This document shows positions 16,736 to 24,129 of a stretch of 64,000 bases of DNA, one piece after another. Source of the stretch: Catellatospora coxensis. GTDB taxonomy: Bacteria > Actinomycetota > Actinomycetes > Mycobacteriales > Micromonosporaceae. The notes beneath the pieces are model-generated. The model was given only the letters and a program-made list of their open reading frames with translations. It was not told the DNA's origin and did not search any database. The stretch spans positions 124,001 to 188,000 of the forward strand of contig NZ_BONI01000004.1 of assembly GCF_016862635.1 (NCBI RefSeq), written 5' to 3'. Each line of letters begins with the position of its first letter. Positions within the stretch are counted from its first letter, which is position 1. The translations under genes and the position numbers were made by a program.

Positions 16736-17758
16736 ATGCTCAGACGTACTCTCGTGGTCGCCATCCCGGCGCTGCTGCTGGCCACCACCGCGTGTGCCGA
16801 GCAGTCGGTCGGCGACCCGAACGCCCCCGCGGGTTCGGCGGTCGCGTACCCCGCAAAGACCCTGCAGATCATGGCCCCGGCCGGCGCCGGCGGCGGCTGG
16901 GACACCACCGCCCGCACCATGCAGCAGGCGCTGCAGGGCGCCGGGCTGCTCAACGGCCAGTCCGCGGAGGTCCGCAACGTCACCGGCGCGGCCGGCACGA
17001 TCGGCCTGGCCGAGCTCGTCACCAGCCACAAGGCCGACGCGCACCAGCTGATGGTGACCGGGCTGGTGATGGTCGGCGGCGTGGTGACCAACAAGTCGCC
17101 GGTCGACCTGTCGCAGACCACCCCGATCGCGACGCTGACCGCCGAGTCGGAGGTCATCGTCGTCAAGTCCGACTCCAAGTACCAGACGCTCAAGCAGCTG
17201 GTCGACGACGTCAAGGCCGACCCGGCGTCGGTCAAGTGGGGCGGCGGCTCGGCCGGCGGCACCGACCAGATCCTGGTCGGCCTGCTGGCCAAGGCCGCGG
17301 GCGCCGACGCCAAGACCGTCGCCAAGCAGTACATCGCGTACTCCGGCGGCGGCGAGACCAAGGCCGGGCTGCTGTCGGGCGACATCAGCGTCGCGGTCTC
17401 CGGCACCAGCGAGTTCGCCGACCTGGTCAAGGCCGGCACGGTACGGGCGCTGGCGGTGTCCAGCGCGGCCGGCGGCGACGCCGGGCTGGGCACGCCGACG
17501 CCGAGCATCAAGGAGTCCGGCTACGACCTGGAGCTGATGAACTGGCGTGGCGTGGTGGCCCCGCCCGGCATCGGCGACGCCGAGAAGACCGCCGTCATCG
17601 CGATGATCGACAAGCTGCACTCCTCGGCGCAGTGGCAGCAGGCGCTGACCGACAAGAAGTGGACCGACTTCTACCGCACCGGCGCGCAGGCGGCCACGTT
17701 CTTCGCCGACGAGAGCACCCGGATCAAAGCCGTGCTGACCGAGATCGGCCTGGGCTAG
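16736..17758 (+). CDS. tctC: Tripartite tricarboxylate transporter substrate-binding protein
   Basis: This 340-residue lipoprotein captures a carboxylate (citrate-like) outside the cell and hands it to TctAB. The signal peptide ends in lipobox LATTAC. The mature protein follows the Bug/TctC fold: [75 protein letters not shown] and [10 protein letters not shown], all hallmark positions. It starts a three-gene operon with tctB (1-base overlap) and tctA. The exact ligand cannot be read from sequence. Confidence 0.94.
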   Translation: MLRRTLVVAIPALLLATTACAEQSVGDPNAPAGSAVAYPAKTLQIMAPAGAGGGWDTTARTMQQALQGAGLLNGQSAEVRNVTGAAGTIGLAELVTSHKADAHQLMVTGLVMVGGVVTNKSPVDLSQTTPIATLTAESEVIVVKSDSKYQTLKQLVDDVKADPASVKWGGGSAGGTDQILVGLLAKAAGADAKTVAKQYIAYSGGGETKAGLLSGDISVAVSGTSEFADLVKAGTVRALAVSSAAGGDAGLGTPTPSIKESGYDLELMNWRGVVAPPGIGDAEKTAVIAMIDKLHSSAQWQQALTDKKWTDFYRTGAQAATFFADESTRIKAVLTEIGLG

Positions 17759-18258
17759 TGTCCGGCACCGTGCAGGAACCGGGGGCGGCCAAGGCCGCCC
17801 CCGGCCCCATCGTCGCCGGCGGCATGCTGTTCGCCGTCGGGGCGCTGCTGTTCGCGCAGGCGCTCGCCCTGGCCGGCGAGCGCGGGTACGCCCCGTCCGG
17901 GCCCGGCCTGGCACCGGTCATCGTCACCGGGCTGTGGGTGCTGGTGTCGCTGGGCTACCTCGCCGAGTCGATCCGAAACCGCGCCGTGCCGACCGAGGGC
18001 GGCGGCAGCTGGCGTACGCCGCTGCTGCTACTGGCCGCGCTGATCGTCTACGCGCTCGTGCTCAAGTACACCGTGACCGGCTACGTCCTGGCGACAGCGG
18101 CGTTCGTGCTGGTGACGGCGCGGACGCTGAGCACCCGCCCGGTCCGCGAGGTCGTCGTCCGCGACCTGGCCGTCGCGGTGGGCCTGTCCGTGGGCATCTA
18201 CCTCGTGTTCACCCGCCTGCTCGGCATCGTCCTGCCCGCCGGAGTGCTGCCCCTATGA
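17758..18258 (+). CDS. tctB: Tripartite tricarboxylate transporter small membrane subunit
   Basis: This is a 166-residue TctB-type membrane protein with four hydrophobic helices. It is the small integral subunit of the proton/sodium-driven tripartite transporter. The start is GTG 17758, whose first base is the last base of the tctC stop; the stop overlaps the tctA ATG (ATGA). The glycine-rich first helix ([18 protein letters not shown]) and the helix pair [24 protein letters not shown] are typical of the family. Little primary sequence is conserved in TctB, so the call rests on topology and position between tctC and tctA. Confidence 0.9.
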   Translation: MSGTVQEPGAAKAAPGPIVAGGMLFAVGALLFAQALALAGERGYAPSGPGLAPVIVTGLWVLVSLGYLAESIRNRAVPTEGGGSWRTPLLLLAALIVYALVLKYTVTGYVLATAAFVLVTARTLSTRPVREVVVRDLAVAVGLSVGIYLVFTRLLGIVLPAGVLPL

Positions 18259-19796
18259 GTTCCCTGTCCAGCCTGCTCGACGGCTTCGCGTCGGTGCTGA
18301 GCCCGCAGAACCTGCTCTACGCCGCCATCGGCGTCACCATCGGCACCCTGGTCGGCGTGCTGCCCGGCATCGGGCCCGCGCTGACCATCGCCCTGCTGCT
18401 GCCCGTGTCGTTGCAGCTCGACGACCCGACCGGCACCCTGATCATGTTCGCGGGCATCTACTACGGCGCCATGTACGGCGGGTCGACGACGTCGATCCTG
18501 CTCAACACCCCGGGCGAGTCGGCGTCGGTGGCGACCTCGATCGAGGGGTACCAGATGGCCCGGCGCGGCCGGGCCCGCGCCGCGCTGGCCACCGCCGCGA
18601 TCGGCTCGTTCGTCGCGGCGACGATCTCGACCGTACTGCTGGCCTTCGTCGCCAAGCCGATGGCCGACCTCGCGGTCACGTTCCGCGCCTCGGACTACTT
18701 CGCGCTCGCGGTGCTGGCCATGGTCACCGTCACCGCGATGGTCGGCGCGTCCCTGCCGCGCGGCCTGATGTCGCTCACGTTCGGCCTGTTCCTCGGCCTG
18801 GTCGGGATCGACTCGCTCACCGGGCAGGCCCGCTTCACCTTCGGGGTGCCGGAGCTGCTCGACGGCGTCGACGTCGTCACCGTCATCGTCGGCCTGTTCG
18901 CCATCGGCGAGACGCTCTACATCGCCTCGCGCCTGAAGGACCTGCCCGCCAAGGTCGCCCCGCTGGAGCCGGTCAAGGGCGGCTTCGCGTGGCTGAGCCG
19001 CCAGGACTGGGCCCGGTCGTGGCCGGCGTGGCTGCGCGGCACCCTGTTCGGGTTCCCGTTCGGCGCGCTGCCCTCCGGTGGCGCGGAGATCCCGACGTTC
19101 CTGTCCTACACCGTCGAGAAGCGCCGGTCCAAGCACCAGGGCGAGTGGGGCAAGGGCGCGATCGAGGGCGTCGCCGGGCCGGAGGCCGCCAACAACGCCT
19201 CCTTCTCCGGGGTGCTGGTCCCGCTGCTGACGCTGGGCATCCCCACCTCGGCGACGGCCGCGGTCATGCTCGCCGCGTTCGGCTACTTCGACCTGTCACC
19301 CGGCCCGCAGCTGTTCGAGAAGTCACCGGACCTGGTCTGGGCACTGATCGCGTCGCTGTTCGTCGGCAACGTCATGCTGCTGGCGCTGAACCTGCCGCTC
19401 ATCCGGGTCTGGGTCAAGGTGCTGCAGATCCCGCGGCCGCTGCTGTACACCGGCATCCTGGTGTTCGCCACCCTCGGCGTCTACGCCGTGTCCGGCAGTG
19501 TCGTCGACGTGCTCATCGCGTACGCCATCGGCGTGCTCGCCATGTTCATGCGCCGGTTCGACTTCCCGATCGCGCCGGTGATCCTCGGCCTGATCCTCGG
19601 GCCCATGATGGAGACCCAGTTCCGCCGGGCGCTGCTGCTGTCCGACGGCGACCTGTCGGTGTTCGTCACCCGCCCGCTGACGGTGACGCTGCTCGGCCTG
19701 GCCGTCGTCGCGCTCGCCCTGCCGCACCTGCCGAAGGTGTGGGCCAGACTGCGCGGCGGCGACGCCCAGCGGCTGTCCTTCGCCGAGGACGACTGA
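18255..19796 (+). CDS. tctA: Tripartite tricarboxylate transporter large membrane subunit
   Basis: This 513-residue TctA permease is the channel of the carboxylate importer, with about twelve hydrophobic segments. Family signatures are clear: [21 protein letters not shown] near residue 30, [21 protein letters not shown] near 75-95, and later [35 protein letters not shown]. Length is normal for TctA (about 500). The ATG overlaps the tctB stop by 4 bases and a strong hairpin follows the stop at once, so the operon ends here. Confidence 0.96.
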   Translation: MSSLSSLLDGFASVLSPQNLLYAAIGVTIGTLVGVLPGIGPALTIALLLPVSLQLDDPTGTLIMFAGIYYGAMYGGSTTSILLNTPGESASVATSIEGYQMARRGRARAALATAAIGSFVAATISTVLLAFVAKPMADLAVTFRASDYFALAVLAMVTVTAMVGASLPRGLMSLTFGLFLGLVGIDSLTGQARFTFGVPELLDGVDVVTVIVGLFAIGETLYIASRLKDLPAKVAPLEPVKGGFAWLSRQDWARSWPAWLRGTLFGFPFGALPSGGAEIPTFLSYTVEKRRSKHQGEWGKGAIEGVAGPEAANNASFSGVLVPLLTLGIPTSATAAVMLAAFGYFDLSPGPQLFEKSPDLVWALIASLFVGNVMLLALNLPLIRVWVKVLQIPRPLLYTGILVFATLGVYAVSGSVVDVLIAYAIGVLAMFMRRFDFPIAPVILGLILGPMMETQFRRALLLSDGDLSVFVTRPLTVTLLGLAVVALALPHLPKVWARLRGGDAQRLSFAEDD

Positions 19797-19799
19797 CGT

Positions 19800-19838
19800 C
19801 GGGTGGGCTGTGCCGAACACGCCGGCACAGCCCACCCG
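19800..19838. terminator. Bidirectional terminator between tctA and the response regulator gene
   Basis: This is a perfect 16-bp stem (19800-19815 with 19823-19838) with a 7-base loop. It starts 4 bases after the tctA stop and lies 25 bases after the stop of the convergent regulator gene, so it can serve both. Confidence 0.85.
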
Positions 19839-19862
19839 GCGACGCGGAGCCACGGACGATCG

Positions 19863-20531
19863 TCAGGGCCGCCAGGTGTAGCGGTGTTCAGGGCGTCCGG
19901 TGCTGCCGTAGCGCATCCGCACCTCGGCCCGGCCGGACCGGACCAGGTGTTCGAGGTAGCGGCGGGTGCTGACCCGGGACAGCCCGGCCAGTTCGGCGCA
20001 TTCGACCGCCGACAGGTCCCGCTCGCTGCCGCGCAGCACCCCGGCGACCAGGTCCGCGGTGGCGGTGGACAGGCCCTTGGGTAGGCTCGCCCCGCCCTGG
20101 GCGGTCAGGCCGAACAGCCGGTCCACCTCGGCCTGGCCGATCTGCGGGACGTCGGCCAGCCGCCGCATCCGCGCCGCGTACCGCTCCAGCTGCTCGCGCA
20201 GCGTGTCCGCGGCGAACGGCTTGATGATGTAGTGCACGACCCCGCCGTGCAGCGCGGCCCGGATGGTCCCCACATCGCTGGCCGCGGTGACGGCCAGCAC
20301 GTCGACGGGGTGGGCCGCCTCGCGCAGCCGGCGCAGCACCTCCAGCCCCGAGATGTCGGGCAGGTAGATGTCCAGCAGGACCAGGTCCGGGCGCAGCCGC
20401 TCGACCGCCGCCAGGGCGTCCGCGCCGGTGTGCGCCGCGCCGACGACGGTGAAGCCGTCGACCCGCTGCACGAATCCGGTGTGGATGCGGGCGACCATGA
20501 AGTCGTCGTCGACGACCAGCACCCGGGTCAT
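19863..20531 (-). CDS. CitB/DcuR-family response regulator
   Basis: This 222-residue response regulator is the expected activator or repressor of carboxylate uptake genes. The receiver has VVDDDFMVARIH at the start, phospho-acceptor Asp in LVLLDIYLPD and Lys in YIIKPF. The C-terminal part (about 150-215) has a winged-helix-like motif, AGVLRGSERDLSAVECAELAGLSRVSTRRYLEHLV, typical of the CitB group. Its ATG overlaps the kinase stop by 4 bases. Location beside tctCBA, as in known TctD/TctE and BctD/BctE systems, supports control of that transporter (inference). Confidence 0.92.
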   Translation of the reverse strand: MTRVLVVDDDFMVARIHTGFVQRVDGFTVVGAAHTGADALAAVERLRPDLVLLDIYLPDISGLEVLRRLREAAHPVDVLAVTAASDVGTIRAALHGGVVHYIIKPFAADTLREQLERYAARMRRLADVPQIGQAEVDRLFGLTAQGGASLPKGLSTATADLVAGVLRGSERDLSAVECAELAGLSRVSTRRYLEHLVRSGRAEVRMRYGSTGRPEHRYTWRP

Positions 20532-22078
20532 GCCCGCTGCCTGGGCAGCCGGGCGGTGAACGCGGCGCCCTCGACGGTCACCGACCCGCCGCGCGCGGTG
20601 CAGATCTGGCTGATCAGCGCCAGGCCGATGCCGCGGGGGCGCCCACCGTCCTTGGTGGTGAAGCCCCGGGTGAACACCGCCTGAGCCAGCTCCTGGGCCA
20701 CTCCGGTGCCGGAGTCGTGCACGCGAACCTCCACCTCGTGGTCGTCCTGGCGGATGAGGACCCCGACCCGGCCGCCCGCCGGAGCGGCGTCGATGCCGTT
20801 GTCGATCAGGTTGCCGATCACCGTGACGAGGTCGGCGACCAGCTGGCCGTCCGGCTGGGCGGCCAGCGCCGACGCGTCGTCGAGGGCCAGCTCCACGCGC
20901 TGCTCGGCAGCCGCGCTGGCCTTGGCGATCAGCAGCGCGGCCAGCGCCGGGTCGGCGATGCGGGACTGGACGCGGTGGCTGAGGTCCTCCTGGGCCTGGC
21001 CGGCGCGGATGATGAAGTTGACGGCGTCGTCGTACTGGCCGAGCTGGATCAGGCCGGAGATGGTGTGCAGCCGGTTGGTGAACTCGTGCGCCTGGGCGCG
21101 CAGGGTGTCGGTGGCGTGGCGGCTCAGGTCCAGCTCGCGTTCGAGGGAGGTCAGCTCGGTCCGGTCGCGCAGGGTGGTGACGGTGCCGACGGCGCGGCCC
21201 TGGACCAGCACCGGCATCTGGTTGAGGACCAGCACCCGGGACTGGAACAGCACGACGTGGTCGGGCTCGCCGCCGCCGCCGGTCAGCAGCTGGACGAGAT
21301 CGTCGGGCACCCCGAGGCCGCGCAGCGGCCGGCCGGTCACGTCGTGGGGCAGGTCGAGCAGCCGCAGCGCCTCGTCGTTGGCGAGGGTGACCCGGCCCGA
21401 GGCGTCGAGGCCGAGCAGGCCTTCCTTGAGGCCGTGCAGCATCGCCTCCCGGTGCTCGACCAGGCCGGCGATCTCCCGCGGCTCCAGGCCCAGGGTCTGC
21501 CGCTTGACGCGCCTGGCCAGCAGCAGCGAGCCGCCGACCCCGAGCGCGGAGCCGAGCAGCAGGTACGTGAGCAGGTCGGGGGTGGCCTCGGCGAGCAGCT
21601 GGGGCCACGAGGGGTAGGTCTGGCCGGCCACGACCAGGCCGAGGATCCGCCCGTCGGCGGGGTCGATCACCGGGGCGTGGGCCTCCAGCACCCGCGCGGG
21701 GGTCAGCACCTCGCCGTGCCAGCCCTTGCCGCGCAGGCCGTCGCTGTCGCCCAGGTCGGCGCGGCGGCCCGCGTCCGGCCCGGTCAGCAGCCGGCCGGAG
21801 GCGTCGGTCAGCACCACGAACGAGACGCCGTTGGCGCCCCGGGCCGTCTCCGCCGCGGCGGCCAGGGAGTCGTGCCAGACGTCGGGCCCGATGCCCTGGC
21901 GGACCGTGTCGTTCCAGGCCAGGCTCTCGGCGATCGACCGGAGCTTGGTGCCCTCGTCGCGTTCGAAGGCGCCCTGGGCCTCGGCCATCGACACCGCGGC
22001 GACCGCGCCGACAGCCAGCAGCACGATGCCGAGCTGGAACAGCAGCAGCTGCCTGGCCAGGGAGAACTGCCGGCGCAT
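20528..22078 (-). CDS. CitA/DcuS-family sensor histidine kinase
   Basis: This 516-residue membrane kinase has two transmembrane helices (about 11-30 and 165-190) flanking an extracytoplasmic PAS-like domain of about 130 residues containing SFVVLTDASGRLLTGPDAGRR, the CitA/DcuS ligand fold. A cytoplasmic PAS (GLLGLDASGRVTLANDEALRLLDLP) leads to the phospho-acceptor region RAQAHEFTNRLHTISGLIQLG; the HEFxN sequence is diagnostic. The HATPase domain shows GNLIDNGIDAA, HDSGTGV and GRPRGIGLALI. ATG 22078 follows AGGAGG; an upstream in-frame ATG at 22156 was discarded because it would overlap the divergent gene. It probably senses the carboxylate imported by TctABC. Confidence 0.93.
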   Translation of the reverse strand: MRRQFSLARQLLLFQLGIVLLAVGAVAAVSMAEAQGAFERDEGTKLRSIAESLAWNDTVRQGIGPDVWHDSLAAAAETARGANGVSFVVLTDASGRLLTGPDAGRRADLGDSDGLRGKGWHGEVLTPARVLEAHAPVIDPADGRILGLVVAGQTYPSWPQLLAEATPDLLTYLLLGSALGVGGSLLLARRVKRQTLGLEPREIAGLVEHREAMLHGLKEGLLGLDASGRVTLANDEALRLLDLPHDVTGRPLRGLGVPDDLVQLLTGGGGEPDHVVLFQSRVLVLNQMPVLVQGRAVGTVTTLRDRTELTSLERELDLSRHATDTLRAQAHEFTNRLHTISGLIQLGQYDDAVNFIIRAGQAQEDLSHRVQSRIADPALAALLIAKASAAAEQRVELALDDASALAAQPDGQLVADLVTVIGNLIDNGIDAAPAGGRVGVLIRQDDHEVEVRVHDSGTGVAQELAQAVFTRGFTTKDGGRPRGIGLALISQICTARGGSVTVEGAAFTARLPRQRA

Positions 22079-22116
22079 GGGCTCCTCCTGGGCTCGGGCA
22101 CCGCTAGGGTGGGCGG

Positions 22117-23094
22117 ATGCTCCGTCGTACCGTACTCGCTGCTCCGCTGCTGGCAATGCTGGCGGCGAGCGGCTGCGGCGCGGACCGGGAGCCGGACCTG
22201 CGGCTGATGGTGCCCAACGCGCCGGGCAGCGGCTACGACATCACGGCCCGCACCGTGGCCACGTCCCTGCACGCGGCCGACGTCCACCGCAGCATCGAGG
22301 TGTTCAACCTGCCCGGCGCGGGCGGGATGGTCGGGCTGCAGCGGCTGGTGTACGAGCACGGCAACAGCGGCCTGATCATGCTGATGGGTCTCGGGCTGGT
22401 CGGGGCGCAGCACACCCTGCCGGTCCCGGCGCGGCTGTCGGACGTGACGGCGCTGGCTCGGCTCATCCAGGAACCGGAGATCGTCGTGGTCACCCGCGAC
22501 TCGCCGCTGACGTCGCTGGCCGACCTCGTCGCGGCGTGGCGCGCCGACCCGGCGCGGTTGACGGTCGGGGGCGGCTCGTCGCGTGGCGGGCCCGACCATC
22601 TCGCGGCGATGCTGATGGCCGACGCGGCCGGCATCGCCCCGCCGACGGTCCGCTACCGGCAGTTCGACGGCGGCGGTGCGCTGCTGGCGGCGGTGCTGGG
22701 CAAGCGGGTCGCGTTCGCGGTGTCCAGCCTCGGCGAGTACGCCGAGCAGATCGAGGCGGGGCAGCTGCGGGTGCTCGCGGTCACCAGCCGCAGCCGCGCG
22801 GCGGGCGTGGACGCGCCGACCCTGCTGGAGGCGGGCCTGGACGTGGCGTTCGACAACTGGCGCGGGCTGGTCGCGCCGCCGGGCCTGTCGGCGGGGCAGC
22901 GGGCCGCGCTGTCGGACATGGTCGTGCAGCTGCGCGCGTCGCCGGCCTGGCGGGAGGCGCTGGCCGGGCACCGGTGGACCGACGCGTACCAGGACGGCGA
23001 CGAGTTCGCCGCGTTCCTGCGCGAGCAGGATCAGTCGGTCACGAGGATCCTGGACGGCATGGGCCTGGCCCTGCCGAGCGCGTCCACCCGCTGA
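22117..23094 (+). CDS. Orphan TctC-family tricarboxylate-binding protein
   Basis: This 325-residue TctC/Bug lipoprotein (lipobox LAASGC) is distinct from the transporter's own TctC. It carries the family positions LRLMVPNAPGSGYDITARTVA, LPGAGGMVGLQRLV, GGGSSRGGPDHLAAMLM, YRQFDGGGALLAAVLG and NWRGLVAPPG. It is divergent from the CitA-type kinase with a 38-base gap and has no TctA/TctB of its own. In the Bordetella Bct system a TctC-family protein also takes part in signalling to the sensor, so a co-receptor role is a fair inference; sharing the TctAB channel is the alternative. Its 3' end converges with the M56 gene, 9 bases apart. Confidence 0.88.
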   Translation: MLRRTVLAAPLLAMLAASGCGADREPDLRLMVPNAPGSGYDITARTVATSLHAADVHRSIEVFNLPGAGGMVGLQRLVYEHGNSGLIMLMGLGLVGAQHTLPVPARLSDVTALARLIQEPEIVVVTRDSPLTSLADLVAAWRADPARLTVGGGSSRGGPDHLAAMLMADAAGIAPPTVRYRQFDGGGALLAAVLGKRVAFAVSSLGEYAEQIEAGQLRVLAVTSRSRAAGVDAPTLLEAGLDVAFDNWRGLVAPPGLSAGQRAALSDMVVQLRASPAWREALAGHRWTDAYQDGDEFAAFLREQDQSVTRILDGMGLALPSASTR

Positions 23095-23103
23095 CCGGGC
23101 GGA

Positions 23104-24006
23104 TCAGCTCCCCATACCGGCTTTGAGCAGCAGTTCGATGAGATCCCAGGCCGCTTCGCCGGTCCAGACGAGCGTCGAGGCGGCCAGCGCGAGCGGGAGG
23201 AGCTGCCAGTGCGACGCGCCGGGCCGCGGCGGGTCGAGCAGGCTGGCGACACGGCGCGGGATCGCCCCGCCCCGGCCCGCGGCGTTCAGTCCCAGCCCCA
23301 GGGCGGGGGGCGCGGCCAGCGAGGCACGGCCGATCGCGTGGGCCACCGTGCGGCGGTTGCCGACCGCCCGCGCCGCCTGCTCGTCCGCGTCGCGTTCGAC
23401 GAGGTAGCCGACGTGCCGGGCCACCCACCACAGCGCGGGGTGGCCGACCGCGGCGAGGTCGGCGAGGGCGACCAGGCGGTGGTGGCCGGCGTCGAGGTGG
23501 GCCTGCTCGTGGGCGATCACCGCGTCCAGCTGGGTGGCGGTGAGGTGCTCCCGCATGGCGGTGGTGACGACGATCCGGCCGGGCCGGCCCGGCACCGCGA
23601 ACGCCTCGGGGCGCTCGTCGGGCAGCACCAGGACGGTGGCGGTGCCGTCGGTGAGGCTGCGGGCCTCGGCGAGCACGCGGCGGTGGCGGCGTGCTTTGAC
23701 ACTGACCGCCGTGACCGAGGCGGTCAGCAGCCCGACGCTGAGGATCGGGGCCCAGGCGACATGGGCGGTGTCCTGGTGGACGGTGTGCGCCGACCACCCG
23801 AATGCGGTGCCGACGGCGGGCACCTGCGCGACGGCCTTGAGCGCGAAGACGAGCAGGTTGGCGAGGCTCGCGGCTGCGGTCGCGGCTGCCGACCAGGCCA
23901 CGACGTACGCGCCCCGGCCGGGTGGGAGCCGGTCGGCGACCAGCCGCAGGGCGATGCTGACGAGGGCGGGGGCGACGAGCACGGACCAGGCGAAATGATC
24001 GAACAT
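23104..24006 (-). CDS. M56 family membrane metallopeptidase (BlaR1/MecR1-like, peptidase part only)
   Basis: This 300-residue integral membrane zinc protease has four hydrophobic helices with the catalytic loop between helices three and four. The zinc motif HEQAH appears in LDAVIAHEQAHLDAGHH, with a downstream YLVERDADEQAA that supplies the third-ligand Glu region. No C-terminal penicillin-binding domain is present, which is usual for actinobacterial members. These proteins typically cleave a BlaI-type repressor encoded next door; here no repressor gene is adjacent. AGGAGG lies 8 bases before the ATG. The sensed signal is unknown. Confidence 0.85.
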   Translation of the reverse strand: MFDHFAWSVLVAPALVSIALRLVADRLPPGRGAYVVAWSAAATAAASLANLLVFALKAVAQVPAVGTAFGWSAHTVHQDTAHVAWAPILSVGLLTASVTAVSVKARRHRRVLAEARSLTDGTATVLVLPDERPEAFAVPGRPGRIVVTTAMREHLTATQLDAVIAHEQAHLDAGHHRLVALADLAAVGHPALWWVARHVGYLVERDADEQAARAVGNRRTVAHAIGRASLAAPPALGLGLNAAGRGGAIPRRVASLLDPPRPGASHWQLLPLALAASTLVWTGEAAWDLIELLLKAGMGS

Positions 24007-24129
24007 GCCACACCTCCTGCCGCCGGATCCGCCGGGTCGAGTGTGCCATGCCCGGTGCCGGCCGCCCTGGCGGGGAAGCCGTGCCCAGGTCGACCGGCGG
24101 CGGCGCTCATGGCCGCACGGCGGCGCGCG

